Positions 35,946-44,257 of a stretch of DNA of 64,000 bases are shown one piece after another (positions within the stretch are counted from its first letter, which is position 1; every line of letters begins with the position of its first letter). Source of the DNA: Bacteroidaceae bacterium (GTDB lineage: Bacteria > Bacteroidota > Bacteroidia > Bacteroidales > Bacteroidaceae); the NCBI GenBank assembly GCA_017483605.1, contig JAFUWG010000036.1, forward strand, positions 1 to 64,000, in the 5' to 3' direction. The notes under the pieces are model-generated. The model did not search any database and was not told the origin of the DNA. It was given only the letters and a program-made list of their open reading frames with translations. The position numbers were made by a program, and so were the translations under genes.

Positions 35946-36029
35946 TTTGCAATTGAGCCTTTTGGGCATGAGTATATCGCCTGAAAATCGAAAAATCATT
36001 AAATCGACTCATAAATTGTAAATCGTAAA

Positions 36030-36059
36030 TTGTAAAATCGTAAATATTCCTTACCTTTG
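36030..36059 (+). promoter_or_regulatory. Promoter of the S41 protease gene
   Basis: TTG at 36030-36032 and TACCTTTG at 36052-36059, a 19-base spacer, 21 bases before the ATG. Confidence 0.65.
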
Positions 36060-36080
36060 TACCCAAAATCGCGAAGAACA

Positions 36081-37745
36081 ATGAAAAGAACGCTTTTGAT
36101 ACTCCTGACACTGGTGGGAATGCTACCCGTCAGAGCACAATCGGAACATAGTTTTGAGGTGGCGAAGAACCTTGATGTCTTCAACAGCCTGTATCGCCAG
36201 TTGGACATCTTCTACGTGGACACGCTGGAGGCGGACAAACTCATCCGCATCGGCATCAACGCCATGCTGCAAGAGTTGGACCCTTACACCGTCTATTATC
36301 CCGAAGAGAAGATGAGCAGTCTGAAGATGATGACGACGGGCAAGTATGGCGGCATGGGTGCGTACATTCGCCAACGCAAGGATTCAACGGTCATCATCCA
36401 AGAACCTTTTGCCGACTCGCCGGCTGCCGAGGCAGGGCTGCATGTGGGCGATGTGCTGCTGAAGATTGACGACAAGAACCTGACAGGCCTGAACTCTACC
36501 GAGGTGAGCGAACTGCTGAGGGGTGAACCGGGCACGACCATCGTACTTCGGGTGCAGCGGCCCGGCGAGAAGAAACCTCGCGACTTCAAAATCACTCGCC
36601 GCAGCATCAAGAAAGCCCCCATCCCATTCTATGGGCTGATGGAAGATGCAGGCTACATCAACCTGATAGAATTTACCGAAGGGTGTGCCAAGGACTTGCG
36701 AAAGGCGGTCATTGCCCTGAAGGAGAAAGGTGCCAAGAGCATCATCATCGACCTGCGTGGCAACCGCGGCGGCTTGCTGAACGAGGCGGTGGACATTGTG
36801 AACCTGTTCGTGCCGAAGGACTTGCAGATTGTGGAGATGAAAGGCAAGTTGGCGGCTGTGCATCATAGTTACGTGACACAAAACGAGCCTTTGGATATGG
36901 AGATTCCACTGGTGGTGCTGGTGGACGACGACACCGCCAGTGCGTCGGAGATTGTGGCGGGTTCGCTGCAAGACCTTGACCGTGCGGTGGTCGTGGGCAG
37001 CAACACCTACGGAAAGGGGCTGGTGCAGAGTTCTCGCGAACTGCCCTACAACGGAAGCCTCAAACTGACCACGGCAAAGTATTACATCCCGTCGGGCCGC
37101 TGCATTCAGGAAATCGATTACAAGCAGAAACGTAAGGAGGCTGAAATCTATCGCGAGACGGGCAGACGTGTGTCGCTGAAGGACAGCGTGAAGAGCCAGA
37201 TTTTCCACACGGCTGGCGGTCGTGAGGTGACGGAAAGCAATGGCATCAAGCCCGACGTGGAGGTGAAGCACGACACCATCGCCAATGTGGTCTTCTACAT
37301 CTCCCGAGATGGTATCGACGAACTGACCGACTGGGGTACGAAGTATGTAGAGAAGCATCCAACCATCCCTGCTGTGAAGGATTTCACCATCACCGACGAG
37401 GACTATGACACATTCAAGAAGATGCTGAAAGACAGCGGCTTCAAGTATGACCAACTGAGCGAGAAGCGTCTGGAAGACCTGAAAAAGACGGCTGAGTTTG
37501 AGGGCTACTATGAGGAGGCGAAGGAGGAGTTTGAAGCCCTGGAGAAGAAACTCACCCACAACCTCGACCGCGACATGGACAAGCACCAGAAGAACATCCG
37601 CAAACTGATGGCGAACGAAGTGGTGAAACGCTACTACTACGAGGCGGGAGCGGTGGAAGAAGCCATCAAGGACGACGAGGACATCGAGAAAGCCCTCGAA
37701 GTGCTGCACAACGAAAGTGAATACAAGAAAATACTGAGCAAGTGA
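36081..37745 (+). CDS. S41-family C-terminal processing protease
   Basis: A 554-aa exported serine protease: signal peptide (MKRTLLILLTLVGMLPVRAQ), PDZ domain (about 85-175), and S41 core with RGNRGGLLNEAVDIVNLF, the serine in DDDTASASEI (285-291) and Lys 312 in NTYGKGLVQ. The C-terminal 150 residues are helical. These proteases cut proteins at their C termini in the periplasm. ATG 36081 is used because it begins the signal peptide. Confidence 0.92.
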   Translation: MKRTLLILLTLVGMLPVRAQSEHSFEVAKNLDVFNSLYRQLDIFYVDTLEADKLIRIGINAMLQELDPYTVYYPEEKMSSLKMMTTGKYGGMGAYIRQRKDSTVIIQEPFADSPAAEAGLHVGDVLLKIDDKNLTGLNSTEVSELLRGEPGTTIVLRVQRPGEKKPRDFKITRRSIKKAPIPFYGLMEDAGYINLIEFTEGCAKDLRKAVIALKEKGAKSIIIDLRGNRGGLLNEAVDIVNLFVPKDLQIVEMKGKLAAVHHSYVTQNEPLDMEIPLVVLVDDDTASASEIVAGSLQDLDRAVVVGSNTYGKGLVQSSRELPYNGSLKLTTAKYYIPSGRCIQEIDYKQKRKEAEIYRETGRRVSLKDSVKSQIFHTAGGREVTESNGIKPDVEVKHDTIANVVFYISRDGIDELTDWGTKYVEKHPTIPAVKDFTITDEDYDTFKKMLKDSGFKYDQLSEKRLEDLKKTAEFEGYYEEAKEEFEALEKKLTHNLDRDMDKHQKNIRKLMANEVVKRYYYEAGAVEEAIKDDEDIEKALEVLHNESEYKKILSK

Positions 37746-37766
37746 AACTTTTGAACCAGTGATAAC

Positions 37767-37988
37767 ATGTCTCTTCGTAACAACAAAGCCACACGGCTGA
37801 ACCGCTACATGATGTTCGGCACCCTCTTCCTTGGCGTCATTGTCCTCGGATGCGTTTTTGCCTTCCTCTATCTGTCGTACAACAAGACGGACAACCCGTT
37901 TGTGCAGCAGCCCAACACAGAAGAGGAAGCCCCTGCCGTGGATAGCATCGTATTCATCGTCAACGACTCCACCCTATTGGAAGAATGA
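37767..37988 (+). CDS. Small single-span membrane protein
   Basis: A 73-aa protein with one membrane span (MMFGTLFLGVIVLGCVFAFL) and an acidic outer tail with TEEEAPAVDS. It lies 21 bases after the S41 protease gene and just before a long inverted repeat. No family is recognised. Confidence 0.65.
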   Translation: MSLRNNKATRLNRYMMFGTLFLGVIVLGCVFAFLYLSYNKTDNPFVQQPNTEEEAPAVDSIVFIVNDSTLLEE

Positions 37989-38006
37989 AGAATAAAAGTA
38001 CACAGG

Positions 38007-38127
38007 TAAAAGTGAAAAATGAAAAATGAAAAATGAAAAGTGAAAAATTTGCTACCGCAACAATATGTCACCTGTTTCCGCACAAGTGCGGCAGCAAATT
38101 TTTCACTTTTCATTTTTCACTTTTACT
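38007..38127. repeat. GTGAAAAATG-type inverted repeat, copy 1
   Basis: The left arm (GTAAAAGTGAAAAATG units repeated, then GTGAAAAATTTGCTACCGCA) matches the complement in the right arm (TGCGGCAGCAAATTTTTCAC and on to CACTTTTAC). The inner stem AATTTGCTACCGCA is shared with copy 3 at 59417-59516. The DUF3108 gene starts inside the left arm. Confidence 0.8.
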
Positions 38128-38929
38128 ATTTAGTTTCTCTTTTTTAGCGTCCTACGCTCAGTGTCCCACCGAGAACAAAGCCTTCAAGGCAGGGGAGAGC
38201 CTGACGTATGACCTCTATTTCAACTGGAAATTCGTGTGGGTGAAGTGTGGTGCCGCCTACTACACGATGAAGTCCACGACCTACAAGGGACAACCAGCCC
38301 TCCGCAACGACCTGCTCTTCACCAGCAACAAGCGGTGCGATGCAGTCTTCACCATGCGTGACACCCTCATCTCCTACATCACCCCACAACTCGTCCCCCT
38401 CTACTTCCGCAAAGGCTCGCTGGAAGGCAAGCACTACACCGTCGATGAGGTGTGGTACACCTATCCCAAAGGCAAGAGCCACGTCAAGCAGCACTTCCTC
38501 AATCGGCATGGTGAATGGTCGGAGCATCACCACGAATCTGACGACTGCAACTACGACATGCTTTCCATCCTATCCTTAGCACGCAACTGGAATATAACTC
38601 CCTCCCCATTACGGGGGAGGGTTGGGGAGAGGGTCTCTCTACAGGGCAAGATTGGAGAGAGGGTCTTTTTCCCCATGGCCACAGGCAAGAAAGTGGAGCG
38701 ACAAACCCTCGTCTTCCGAGGTAAAAAAGACTGGAAAGCCAACGACGGCAAGAAGTACCACTGCCTCGTCTTCTCCCTTCTCGACTACGAAGAGACCCAA
38801 AAGGACAAAGAACTCCTCCGCTTCTACGTCACCGACGACCCACGCCACCTCCCCATCCGCATCGACTTCTACCTCCGCTTCGGCACCGCCAAAGCATTTT
38901 TAGCAAAATCCACAGGTATAAACAACTAA
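38033..38929 (+). CDS. DUF3108 exported protein with repeat-derived segments
   Basis: A 298-aa protein matching DUF3108 in the body (GESLTYDLYFNWKFVWVKCG, then LRFYVTDDPRHLPIRID). The first 40 residues come from the inverted repeat at 38007-38127, and the hydrophobic stretch (TFHFSLLLFSFSFLASYAQ) could serve as its signal peptide. No other start exists downstream. Residues about 189-211 (PSPLRGRVGERV and a second GERV) come from an in-frame palindromic insert at 38596-38665. Whether the protein tolerates both is unknown. Two genes downstream of the S41 protease. Confidence 0.75.
   Translation: MKSEKFATATICHLFPHKCGSKFFTFHFSLLLFSFSFLASYAQCPTENKAFKAGESLTYDLYFNWKFVWVKCGAAYYTMKSTTYKGQPALRNDLLFTSNKRCDAVFTMRDTLISYITPQLVPLYFRKGSLEGKHYTVDEVWYTYPKGKSHVKQHFLNRHGEWSEHHHESDDCNYDMLSILSLARNWNITPSPLRGRVGERVSLQGKIGERVFFPMATGKKVERQTLVFRGKKDWKANDGKKYHCLVFSLLDYEETQKDKELLRFYVTDDPRHLPIRIDFYLRFGTAKAFLAKSTGINN
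38596..38665. repeat. Palindromic insert inside the DUF3108 gene
   Basis: CTCCCTCCCC and GGGGGAGGG form a stem around ATTAC, and GTTGGGGAGAGGGTCT recurs 30 bases on as ATTGGAGAGAGGGTCT. It keeps the reading frame and encodes PSPLRGRVGERV, a phrase that looks like repeat DNA rather than part of the protein family. Confidence 0.65.
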
Positions 38930-38944
38930 AAACACCCACAACAA

Positions 38945-38964
38945 GTCACACAACATTGTGTGAC
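38945..38964. repeat. Perfect 9-bp hairpin after DUF3108
   Basis: GTCACACAA and TTGTGTGAC flank a CA loop. A run of seven A follows, so it is not a standard terminator for the plus strand. Confidence 0.5.
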
Positions 38965-39027
38965 AAAAAAATCGTGTGGGTGAAAATGTTTGTACCTCCA
39001 CCACCTCATGCTCATCATCTTTCCAGC

Positions 39028-39134
39028 ATTTAGCCTGATTACAAATTTTAATTTGGCTTGAATACAACTTCCAATTTGGCTTGAATACACTAATTTGTAT
39101 TCAAGCCAAATTGGAAGTTGTAATCAGGCTAAAT
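39028..39134. repeat. Three-unit inverted repeat with AATTTGGCTTGAATAC unit
   Basis: Two forward copies of AATTTGGCTTGAATAC (39050-39065 and 39073-39088) and one reverse copy (39097-39112) sit inside complementary ends ATTTAGCCTGATTACA (39028-39043) and TGTAATCAGGCTAAAT (39119-39134). The layout matches the dispersed element at 14782 and 55764, although the sequence is unrelated. It lies in the 425-base spacer before the YaaW gene, where I see no gene. Confidence 0.8.
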
Positions 39135-39314
39135 ATTAGATTATATTCAAGCGAAAAACGAAAGACATTGTGGGCAGGAGCAGGAAAGGACGATGGGTAG
39201 AAGGCGTTTTTCATGTTGGGACGCAGGATTTCCTAACGCACCTTGTCTGCATTCGATGAAAAAAAATGTAACATTTTCTTTTGTACTCGGACACCTTTTG
39301 TCCATACCCCCTCC

Positions 39315-39322
39315 TAACTTTG
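39315..39322 (+). promoter_or_regulatory. -7 box of the YaaW-M48 operon
   Basis: TAACTTTG, 32 bases before ATG 39355. The nearest TTG-like runs upstream are badly spaced (14 bases). Confidence 0.45.
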
Positions 39323-39354
39323 CAGCGATAACCTAAAAACAAGGAGGAGAGAAT

Positions 39355-40083
39355 ATGAAACCTGACTGCGATTTAACCTTTTTGGCAACTTGCCCAAACG
39401 GAGAACTACGCACCCTGTGCGACATCCTCACCCACGACAAGGATGGCGAATTGAGATTGAGCGAACAACTGAGCAATAGCAGCATCTACTTGCGATGCTA
39501 TCCTCAGCACATGGCACTCATGGCAAAGGAGATGGGCGAAGAATTGAGAAAGTTCGGGAGCAACACCTTGATGACCCTCTACCGACGAGGTGAGGCAGAC
39601 AGTTACAAGACCATCGTGCAACGTGTGTGCCGCAAGATGGATGTGAAGGTTTGCGACGATGACAGTACCCCTGCGATGGAACGTTCCCTGCTCCTGTCGC
39701 TCTGCGAATCCGCCACCCAAAAGATGTCAGACGAAGAACTACGCAACATGGCAACAACAGCAGGCATACCACACAAGAACCTCAATCGGCAACTCCTTAT
39801 TGGCCTCCTGATGAGTGCCATCCGTAGCAACATGTGTTTGATGGCAAAACTGGCATGTTACATCACCTCACGCATTCTGCAAGTCCTTTTGGGTAGAAGT
39901 GTCATGATGATAGGGCTCGGCACTGTAGGACGATACCTTGGCACTGCCACCGGTCCCCTCGGATGGGCACTCTTGGCAGGATGGACCGTGAAAGACTTGG
40001 CATCACCCGCCTATCGGGTCATCGTCCCTGCCGTGATACAAGTGGCAGCCATGAGAGCACGTCAAACCACTTTACTCACTTAA
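39355..40083 (+). CDS. yaaW: YaaW/UPF0174-family protein
   Basis: A 242-aa protein that matches my memory of E. coli YaaW across its length: an N-terminal DUF3944-like part (LTFLATCPNGELRTLCDILT, then GELRLSEQL), a helical middle, and the C-terminal hydrophobic/Gly region ending in LASPAYRVIVPAVIQVAAMR. The C terminus could associate with membrane. The family has no settled function. It shares an apparent promoter with an M48 protease 10 bases downstream and begins an accessory block of unknown genes. Confidence 0.8.
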   Translation: MKPDCDLTFLATCPNGELRTLCDILTHDKDGELRLSEQLSNSSIYLRCYPQHMALMAKEMGEELRKFGSNTLMTLYRRGEADSYKTIVQRVCRKMDVKVCDDDSTPAMERSLLLSLCESATQKMSDEELRNMATTAGIPHKNLNRQLLIGLLMSAIRSNMCLMAKLACYITSRILQVLLGRSVMMIGLGTVGRYLGTATGPLGWALLAGWTVKDLASPAYRVIVPAVIQVAAMRARQTTLLT

Positions 40084-40093
40084 TACATTTCTT

Positions 40094-40876
40094 ATGATGA
40101 AAGCGAAAGACATCATGCATCCCGACGATGCCAAGGCTTTGCAGATACTCAAGAAAGTGAAAGGGCTGGACGGTGTCGTGCGGTTGTTCATGGAGAATGG
40201 CTACGAGCAGTTGTTCAGAGGAGAGAACCTGGGTTGTATGCTCAAGGTGAATGCCCATAACTTCCCCTCCGTATGGAAAATTTTTAGGGCTGTAGTTCGG
40301 AAGGTCGGCATTCGCGAACCCGAACTCTACATCTACAACGACCCCATCATGAATGCCTACACCTACGGAGAGACCCACACCTTCATCGCTCTCAGCAGTT
40401 CGTTGGTGGAACGGCTGAATCCAGAGGAACTGAAAAGCATCATTGCCCACGAGTGCGACCACATCCTCTGCAAGCACACACTCTACCAGACCCTTTTAGA
40501 CACCATCGAAGATCTGGGATTCCTCGCTGGCATCCTCACCTACTCTGTGGCAGGTCCCCTCTATCTCGCCATGCAATACTGGAGCCGCAAGAGCGAACTC
40601 TCAGCCGACCGATGCGCCGCAGCCATCGTAGGTGAACGCACCTTCCAATCCGCCATGCTGAAACTCACCTGTGGCATCGCCGCCACAGGAGGTGACCCTT
40701 ACCAACTCGTCCGTCAAGCCCAAGAGTACCACCGCATGGAAAACTCCTCATGGTGGAACCGCATCCAACAAAACTGCCGCATCGCCCTCTACACCCATCC
40801 CCAAATGTGCGAACGTGCATGGGAAATAGACCGGTGGAAAGAATCGTGGCAATACAGAAGATTACGTCAGTCATAA
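40094..40876 (+). CDS. M48-family membrane metalloprotease
   Basis: A 260-aa zinc protease with HECDH (His 119, Glu 120, His 123) and the third ligand in SELSADR (Glu 168). A membrane stretch lies between them (LGFLAGILTYSVAGPLYLAM), and an acidic/basic C terminus follows. M48 enzymes such as HtpX cut misfolded or damaged membrane proteins. Paired with YaaW here, so it may act on, or be controlled by, that protein; this is inference. Confidence 0.88.
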   Translation: MMKAKDIMHPDDAKALQILKKVKGLDGVVRLFMENGYEQLFRGENLGCMLKVNAHNFPSVWKIFRAVVRKVGIREPELYIYNDPIMNAYTYGETHTFIALSSSLVERLNPEELKSIIAHECDHILCKHTLYQTLLDTIEDLGFLAGILTYSVAGPLYLAMQYWSRKSELSADRCAAAIVGERTFQSAMLKLTCGIAATGGDPYQLVRQAQEYHRMENSSWWNRIQQNCRIALYTHPQMCERAWEIDRWKESWQYRRLRQS

Positions 40877-40893
40877 AATAAAAGCAGTTCGTT

Positions 40894-41220
40894 ATGCACA
40901 AAAAAGAGAAGAAAAATTTTGTTGCTTTTAGAAAAGTCACTATATTTGCCATCGGAAACATAGCCGATGGGAGCAACGATGCTCTTCTTGGCACATTGTG
41001 TGACAGGCTGGCAAACTTTGACCTAGTTAAATCTGGAAAATTTACACTGAGGTGTCAAAAACTGTTTAGTCAAGTCAGTCATGTTCCTTTCGAGGGACAC
41101 GGACTGCTTTTCTATCATTTGTTGACACCAGGTATTTTCCAGAACCTTACTAGGACAAGTGTAGCGAAAGTTAGGGCGTGCCCTTTTTTCGTCATAGTCA
41201 AAAGAAAAAACATATTATGA
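40894..41220 (+). CDS. Hypothetical small protein
   Basis: A 108-aa frame with a basic N terminus (MHKKEKKNFVAFRKVTIFAI). It lies in the spacer between the M48 gene and the HNH-like gene, in the same direction and within 30 bases of both. Composition is only weakly protein-like and no family is seen, so it may be a real short gene or a decayed one. The AT content rises from here. Confidence 0.4.
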   Translation: MHKKEKKNFVAFRKVTIFAIGNIADGSNDALLGTLCDRLANFDLVKSGKFTLRCQKLFSQVSHVPFEGHGLLFYHLLTPGIFQNLTRTSVAKVRACPFFVIVKRKNIL

Positions 41221-41247
41221 CTCTTTAATTAAAACCAAAAGACCTTT

Positions 41248-42996
41248 ATGGATACCACAACGAAACCTTTGCAAGAATTTGAATCATCAATTGAAGGGAT
41301 TACTCTTCAACAAATTGACAACTTCGACTTATATTTGTCAGAGCAAGAGGAAAAAGATTTGCAGGAGATAGATAAGTTATTCAGCGAAACGCCCCCCAAA
41401 AATCTTGCCTCTGAAATTTGGAGTACAATTAAAACTGCGGCACTTGATTCTGTAGAACAAATCATAGGCTTGGATGACAGAGGCGATTGGCGGTCAGAAC
41501 AAGGAGCCGTTGTCACAACCCCTTTGAACTTTAGAGCAGGGGTTGTTGCAACGGAGAACGACAGAAAACGATACGAAATGTGGAAACAACGTGTAGAGGA
41601 GAAAATAGAAACCCCAAAGCAATTTAGAGAAAGAGTCATTAACCCAGATTTTCAAAAGACCCGAGATGCTTATAAAAAAAGCCTGCAACGTCCTGATGGT
41701 TCTTATGAGAATGCCTATAATGGGAAACCTCTTTATGACCGTGATAACCCCAAAGCATATTATGCTCCAGACTCAAGTGGGGATATGACGCTTAATACAA
41801 AAGCCACGGTAGATGTTGACCATATCAATTCTGTAAAGAAACTAGTAAAAGATGACAAAGTTGCTCTATATAGTTTGTCTGACAAAGAGGGGTTTGAACA
41901 GGATATAAAAACAATTGCAAATGATGAACGCAACCTTGCTATAACTGATGCACATGGGAACCGTTCCATAAAAGACAAAGACACTTACGAACAAGCCAAA
42001 AATAACCCAGATTTAGAATGGGATGCAGACAGAGTGAAACAGGTCCAAAATAAAGCAAACAACGCAAAAAACAAACATCTCTTACAAAACGCATGGAAGG
42101 AGAAAGGTTTAGATTTGGCAAAGGGGGTAGGTAAATCCACTTTAGCAGCAACAGGAAAAATGCTTGTGGGGAAAACTATCAAGATTACCATAAATGAGAC
42201 ATATTTAGAATTTACAAAACCTGCAAATACTTTAACCGAAGCAGACAGTTATTTGGAAAGAGCCAAACGCCTAATAAAAAAAATTCTTGCTCGTGCAAAG
42301 CGAGAATTATGGGATTCATGGCACGGCATCGCTATATATGCAGGACAAAATGCTTTAGCAGAAATCACCAACCTCATTATTAACTATTTTCTATCAACAG
42401 TTAAAAATCTATTCAAACTCATACGATGTATGATTGGTTCTATTTTGAAAGCCATCAAAATGATTTTCGACTCATCAAGACCATGGGAAGAGAGACTTTT
42501 TGAAGCCATCAAAATCATCTCTGGGGGAATTGTTTTAGCAGCAGGAGTGGAACTTAACGAACTTTTGGACAAGGCGATTTCCACAAATATACCATTCCTA
42601 GCCCCTATCTCCACAGAGATTTCTGCTGTCATTTCAGGATTAGTGAGCAGTATTTTGTCCGCATTAGTTTTACTCGCTTTTGATAACATCAAAGGAGAAC
42701 TCTTTGCAGAATCGCCTTACGACCAACTTCATTTTCTTAACAGAAAGATATTGTGTACAACATCGGCGCGCATTAGTTTGGCGGCACTCAGAACCGATAT
42801 GATGATGAGAGATACGTATGATTTTATGGGTCATGCTTTTTATCAGATTGGCACCACTCGAACAAACATCATACATCAGCATGAGATTGGCAAACAACTT
42901 GACAATGAGATTGCCAGCGAGACTGAGAAACTAAAAGATCGCAACAGAAGGTTAGGTGCATTAGCCGACGAATTTATCAATGATGACAATTTTTAA
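41248..42996 (+). CDS. HNH-like domain protein with C-terminal membrane segments
   Basis: A 582-aa protein of unknown family. The N-terminal 150 residues are charged and helical. Residues about 160-245 have the pattern of an HNH-type fold: YNGKPLYDRDNPKAYYAP, then DVDHINSV (about 189-196) and NLAITDAHGNRSIKDKD (about 229-245). After a Lys-rich stretch, the C-terminal half has several hydrophobic helices (for example IKIISGGIVLAAGVELNELL and AVISGLVSSILSALVLLAF) before a polar tail. If the HNH part is active it would be a membrane-attached nuclease, but it may be a non-catalytic relative. Strongly AT-rich compared with the housekeeping genes around it. Confidence 0.55.
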   Translation: MDTTTKPLQEFESSIEGITLQQIDNFDLYLSEQEEKDLQEIDKLFSETPPKNLASEIWSTIKTAALDSVEQIIGLDDRGDWRSEQGAVVTTPLNFRAGVVATENDRKRYEMWKQRVEEKIETPKQFRERVINPDFQKTRDAYKKSLQRPDGSYENAYNGKPLYDRDNPKAYYAPDSSGDMTLNTKATVDVDHINSVKKLVKDDKVALYSLSDKEGFEQDIKTIANDERNLAITDAHGNRSIKDKDTYEQAKNNPDLEWDADRVKQVQNKANNAKNKHLLQNAWKEKGLDLAKGVGKSTLAATGKMLVGKTIKITINETYLEFTKPANTLTEADSYLERAKRLIKKILARAKRELWDSWHGIAIYAGQNALAEITNLIINYFLSTVKNLFKLIRCMIGSILKAIKMIFDSSRPWEERLFEAIKIISGGIVLAAGVELNELLDKAISTNIPFLAPISTEISAVISGLVSSILSALVLLAFDNIKGELFAESPYDQLHFLNRKILCTTSARISLAALRTDMMMRDTYDFMGHAFYQIGTTRTNIIHQHEIGKQLDNEIASETEKLKDRNRRLGALADEFINDDNF

Positions 42997-43030
42997 TCTA
43001 TTCCTTGATTATTAACACTCTATAAACACA

Positions 43031-44170
43031 ATGGAAAATCAACAAAAAACTCATGGCACAATCGTTGCCGCTAATCCACAAAAAGAAATCTTGCCTATCA
43101 CACAAAATGTTTTTAAAGAATTAACAGACATATCTACAAAAATAGGACAAGACAAGGAAGACATTCTGAAACAACTAGAACAAATCAGAAACCTAAAAAA
43201 GCCTATTGATATAAAACGACATTGGTATGGAACGGATAAAGAAAGCATTAAAAAAGCAATAGGGGGAGTTTCTTCTGATATTCGGGATTTTGCAGGTGCG
43301 TGTGAGAAAGCCTTTATCTCTCAAAGTGACAACATGTCCAATATTCTTAGACTTCTGATGTGGATTACAAATGTTGAGGTTGATTTATACAAACTCATAG
43401 ACAATCAATCTGTTGAAGGAAATGAATTTAAGAATCTTATTAGAGACTGGTGTAAAGAGCATGGTATCAAGGATGAGGAAATAGAGAAGTTGCTAAACTC
43501 TTCAGTACAACGTGCCTATACTCTTAGAGATAGAATTGAGAACTTGAGGAATGACTGCAATCTTAAAATTGGACAGAACAGCAAAGATTTGGAAGAAATA
43601 AAGCAGTATTTGTCCAATTATGACCATGTGATTCAAGAAAAAGTTGCAGAAGTGAAACGTCTTTTGAATGAAGAAGTTGAAGAACATAAAGCAGGACTAA
43701 ATGACGAATTTCGTAAGAAACAAGAAGAATTCTCTGAACTTCATAATCAGTTAGAAAGAAAAATCTCCGAGAATCGCAATGAAATAGATGCCACATTTAA
43801 AAAAATTGTTGAACAAAAGGAGGATTTAAGGCAACAACATGAAACACAAAAAGAACTTTTATCCTCTATCATAGAAGACCATCGTGCTGCTATAGAAACC
43901 AAGAATCAAGAGTTCTCACAAAACATCGAAAAACTAAGAGAATCTTGTCACTCTGATTTTTCCAATCAAAAAGATGCATTGCAAGGATGTATCACCATCT
44001 TTGAAAATCGACTTCAAGAGTTCTGCGAACAACAAGAAAACGCATCCAGCAAACAGAAAGAAGAACTATGCAATCTACAAAAAAACATTAAGCGGTGGAT
44101 TGTATGGGGTGGCATTGCCATTATTGGCATATCAAGTGTTGCATGCACAATAATAAATATTGTACTATAA
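43031..44170 (+). CDS. Coiled-coil protein with C-terminal membrane anchor
   Basis: A 379-aa protein. Residues 1-170 are mixed helical, with KRHWYGTDKESIKKAIGG and DVSSDIRDF-like segments. About 175-345 form a long coiled coil rich in Glu, Lys and Gln, and the end is one membrane span (WIVWGGIAIIGISSVACTII). It follows the HNH-like gene by 34 bases and shares its AT-rich base use, so the two are probably one unit. The layout would suit a tail-anchored partner or a membrane tether. No family is recognised. Confidence 0.65.
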   Translation: MENQQKTHGTIVAANPQKEILPITQNVFKELTDISTKIGQDKEDILKQLEQIRNLKKPIDIKRHWYGTDKESIKKAIGGVSSDIRDFAGACEKAFISQSDNMSNILRLLMWITNVEVDLYKLIDNQSVEGNEFKNLIRDWCKEHGIKDEEIEKLLNSSVQRAYTLRDRIENLRNDCNLKIGQNSKDLEEIKQYLSNYDHVIQEKVAEVKRLLNEEVEEHKAGLNDEFRKKQEEFSELHNQLERKISENRNEIDATFKKIVEQKEDLRQQHETQKELLSSIIEDHRAAIETKNQEFSQNIEKLRESCHSDFSNQKDALQGCITIFENRLQEFCEQQENASSKQKEELCNLQKNIKRWIVWGGIAIIGISSVACTIINIVL

Positions 44171-44257
44171 CCTCCATAGACTCACGTTTTTCATATTGTA
44201 TGATGCATCTATAGACAAGAGAAGAGGTGAATACTGCAACGTCTGAATTTTGCTTTT

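Noticed and set aside
38945-38964. Rho-independent terminator of DUF3108
   Set aside because: The stem is perfect but is followed by a run of A on the plus strand, not T.
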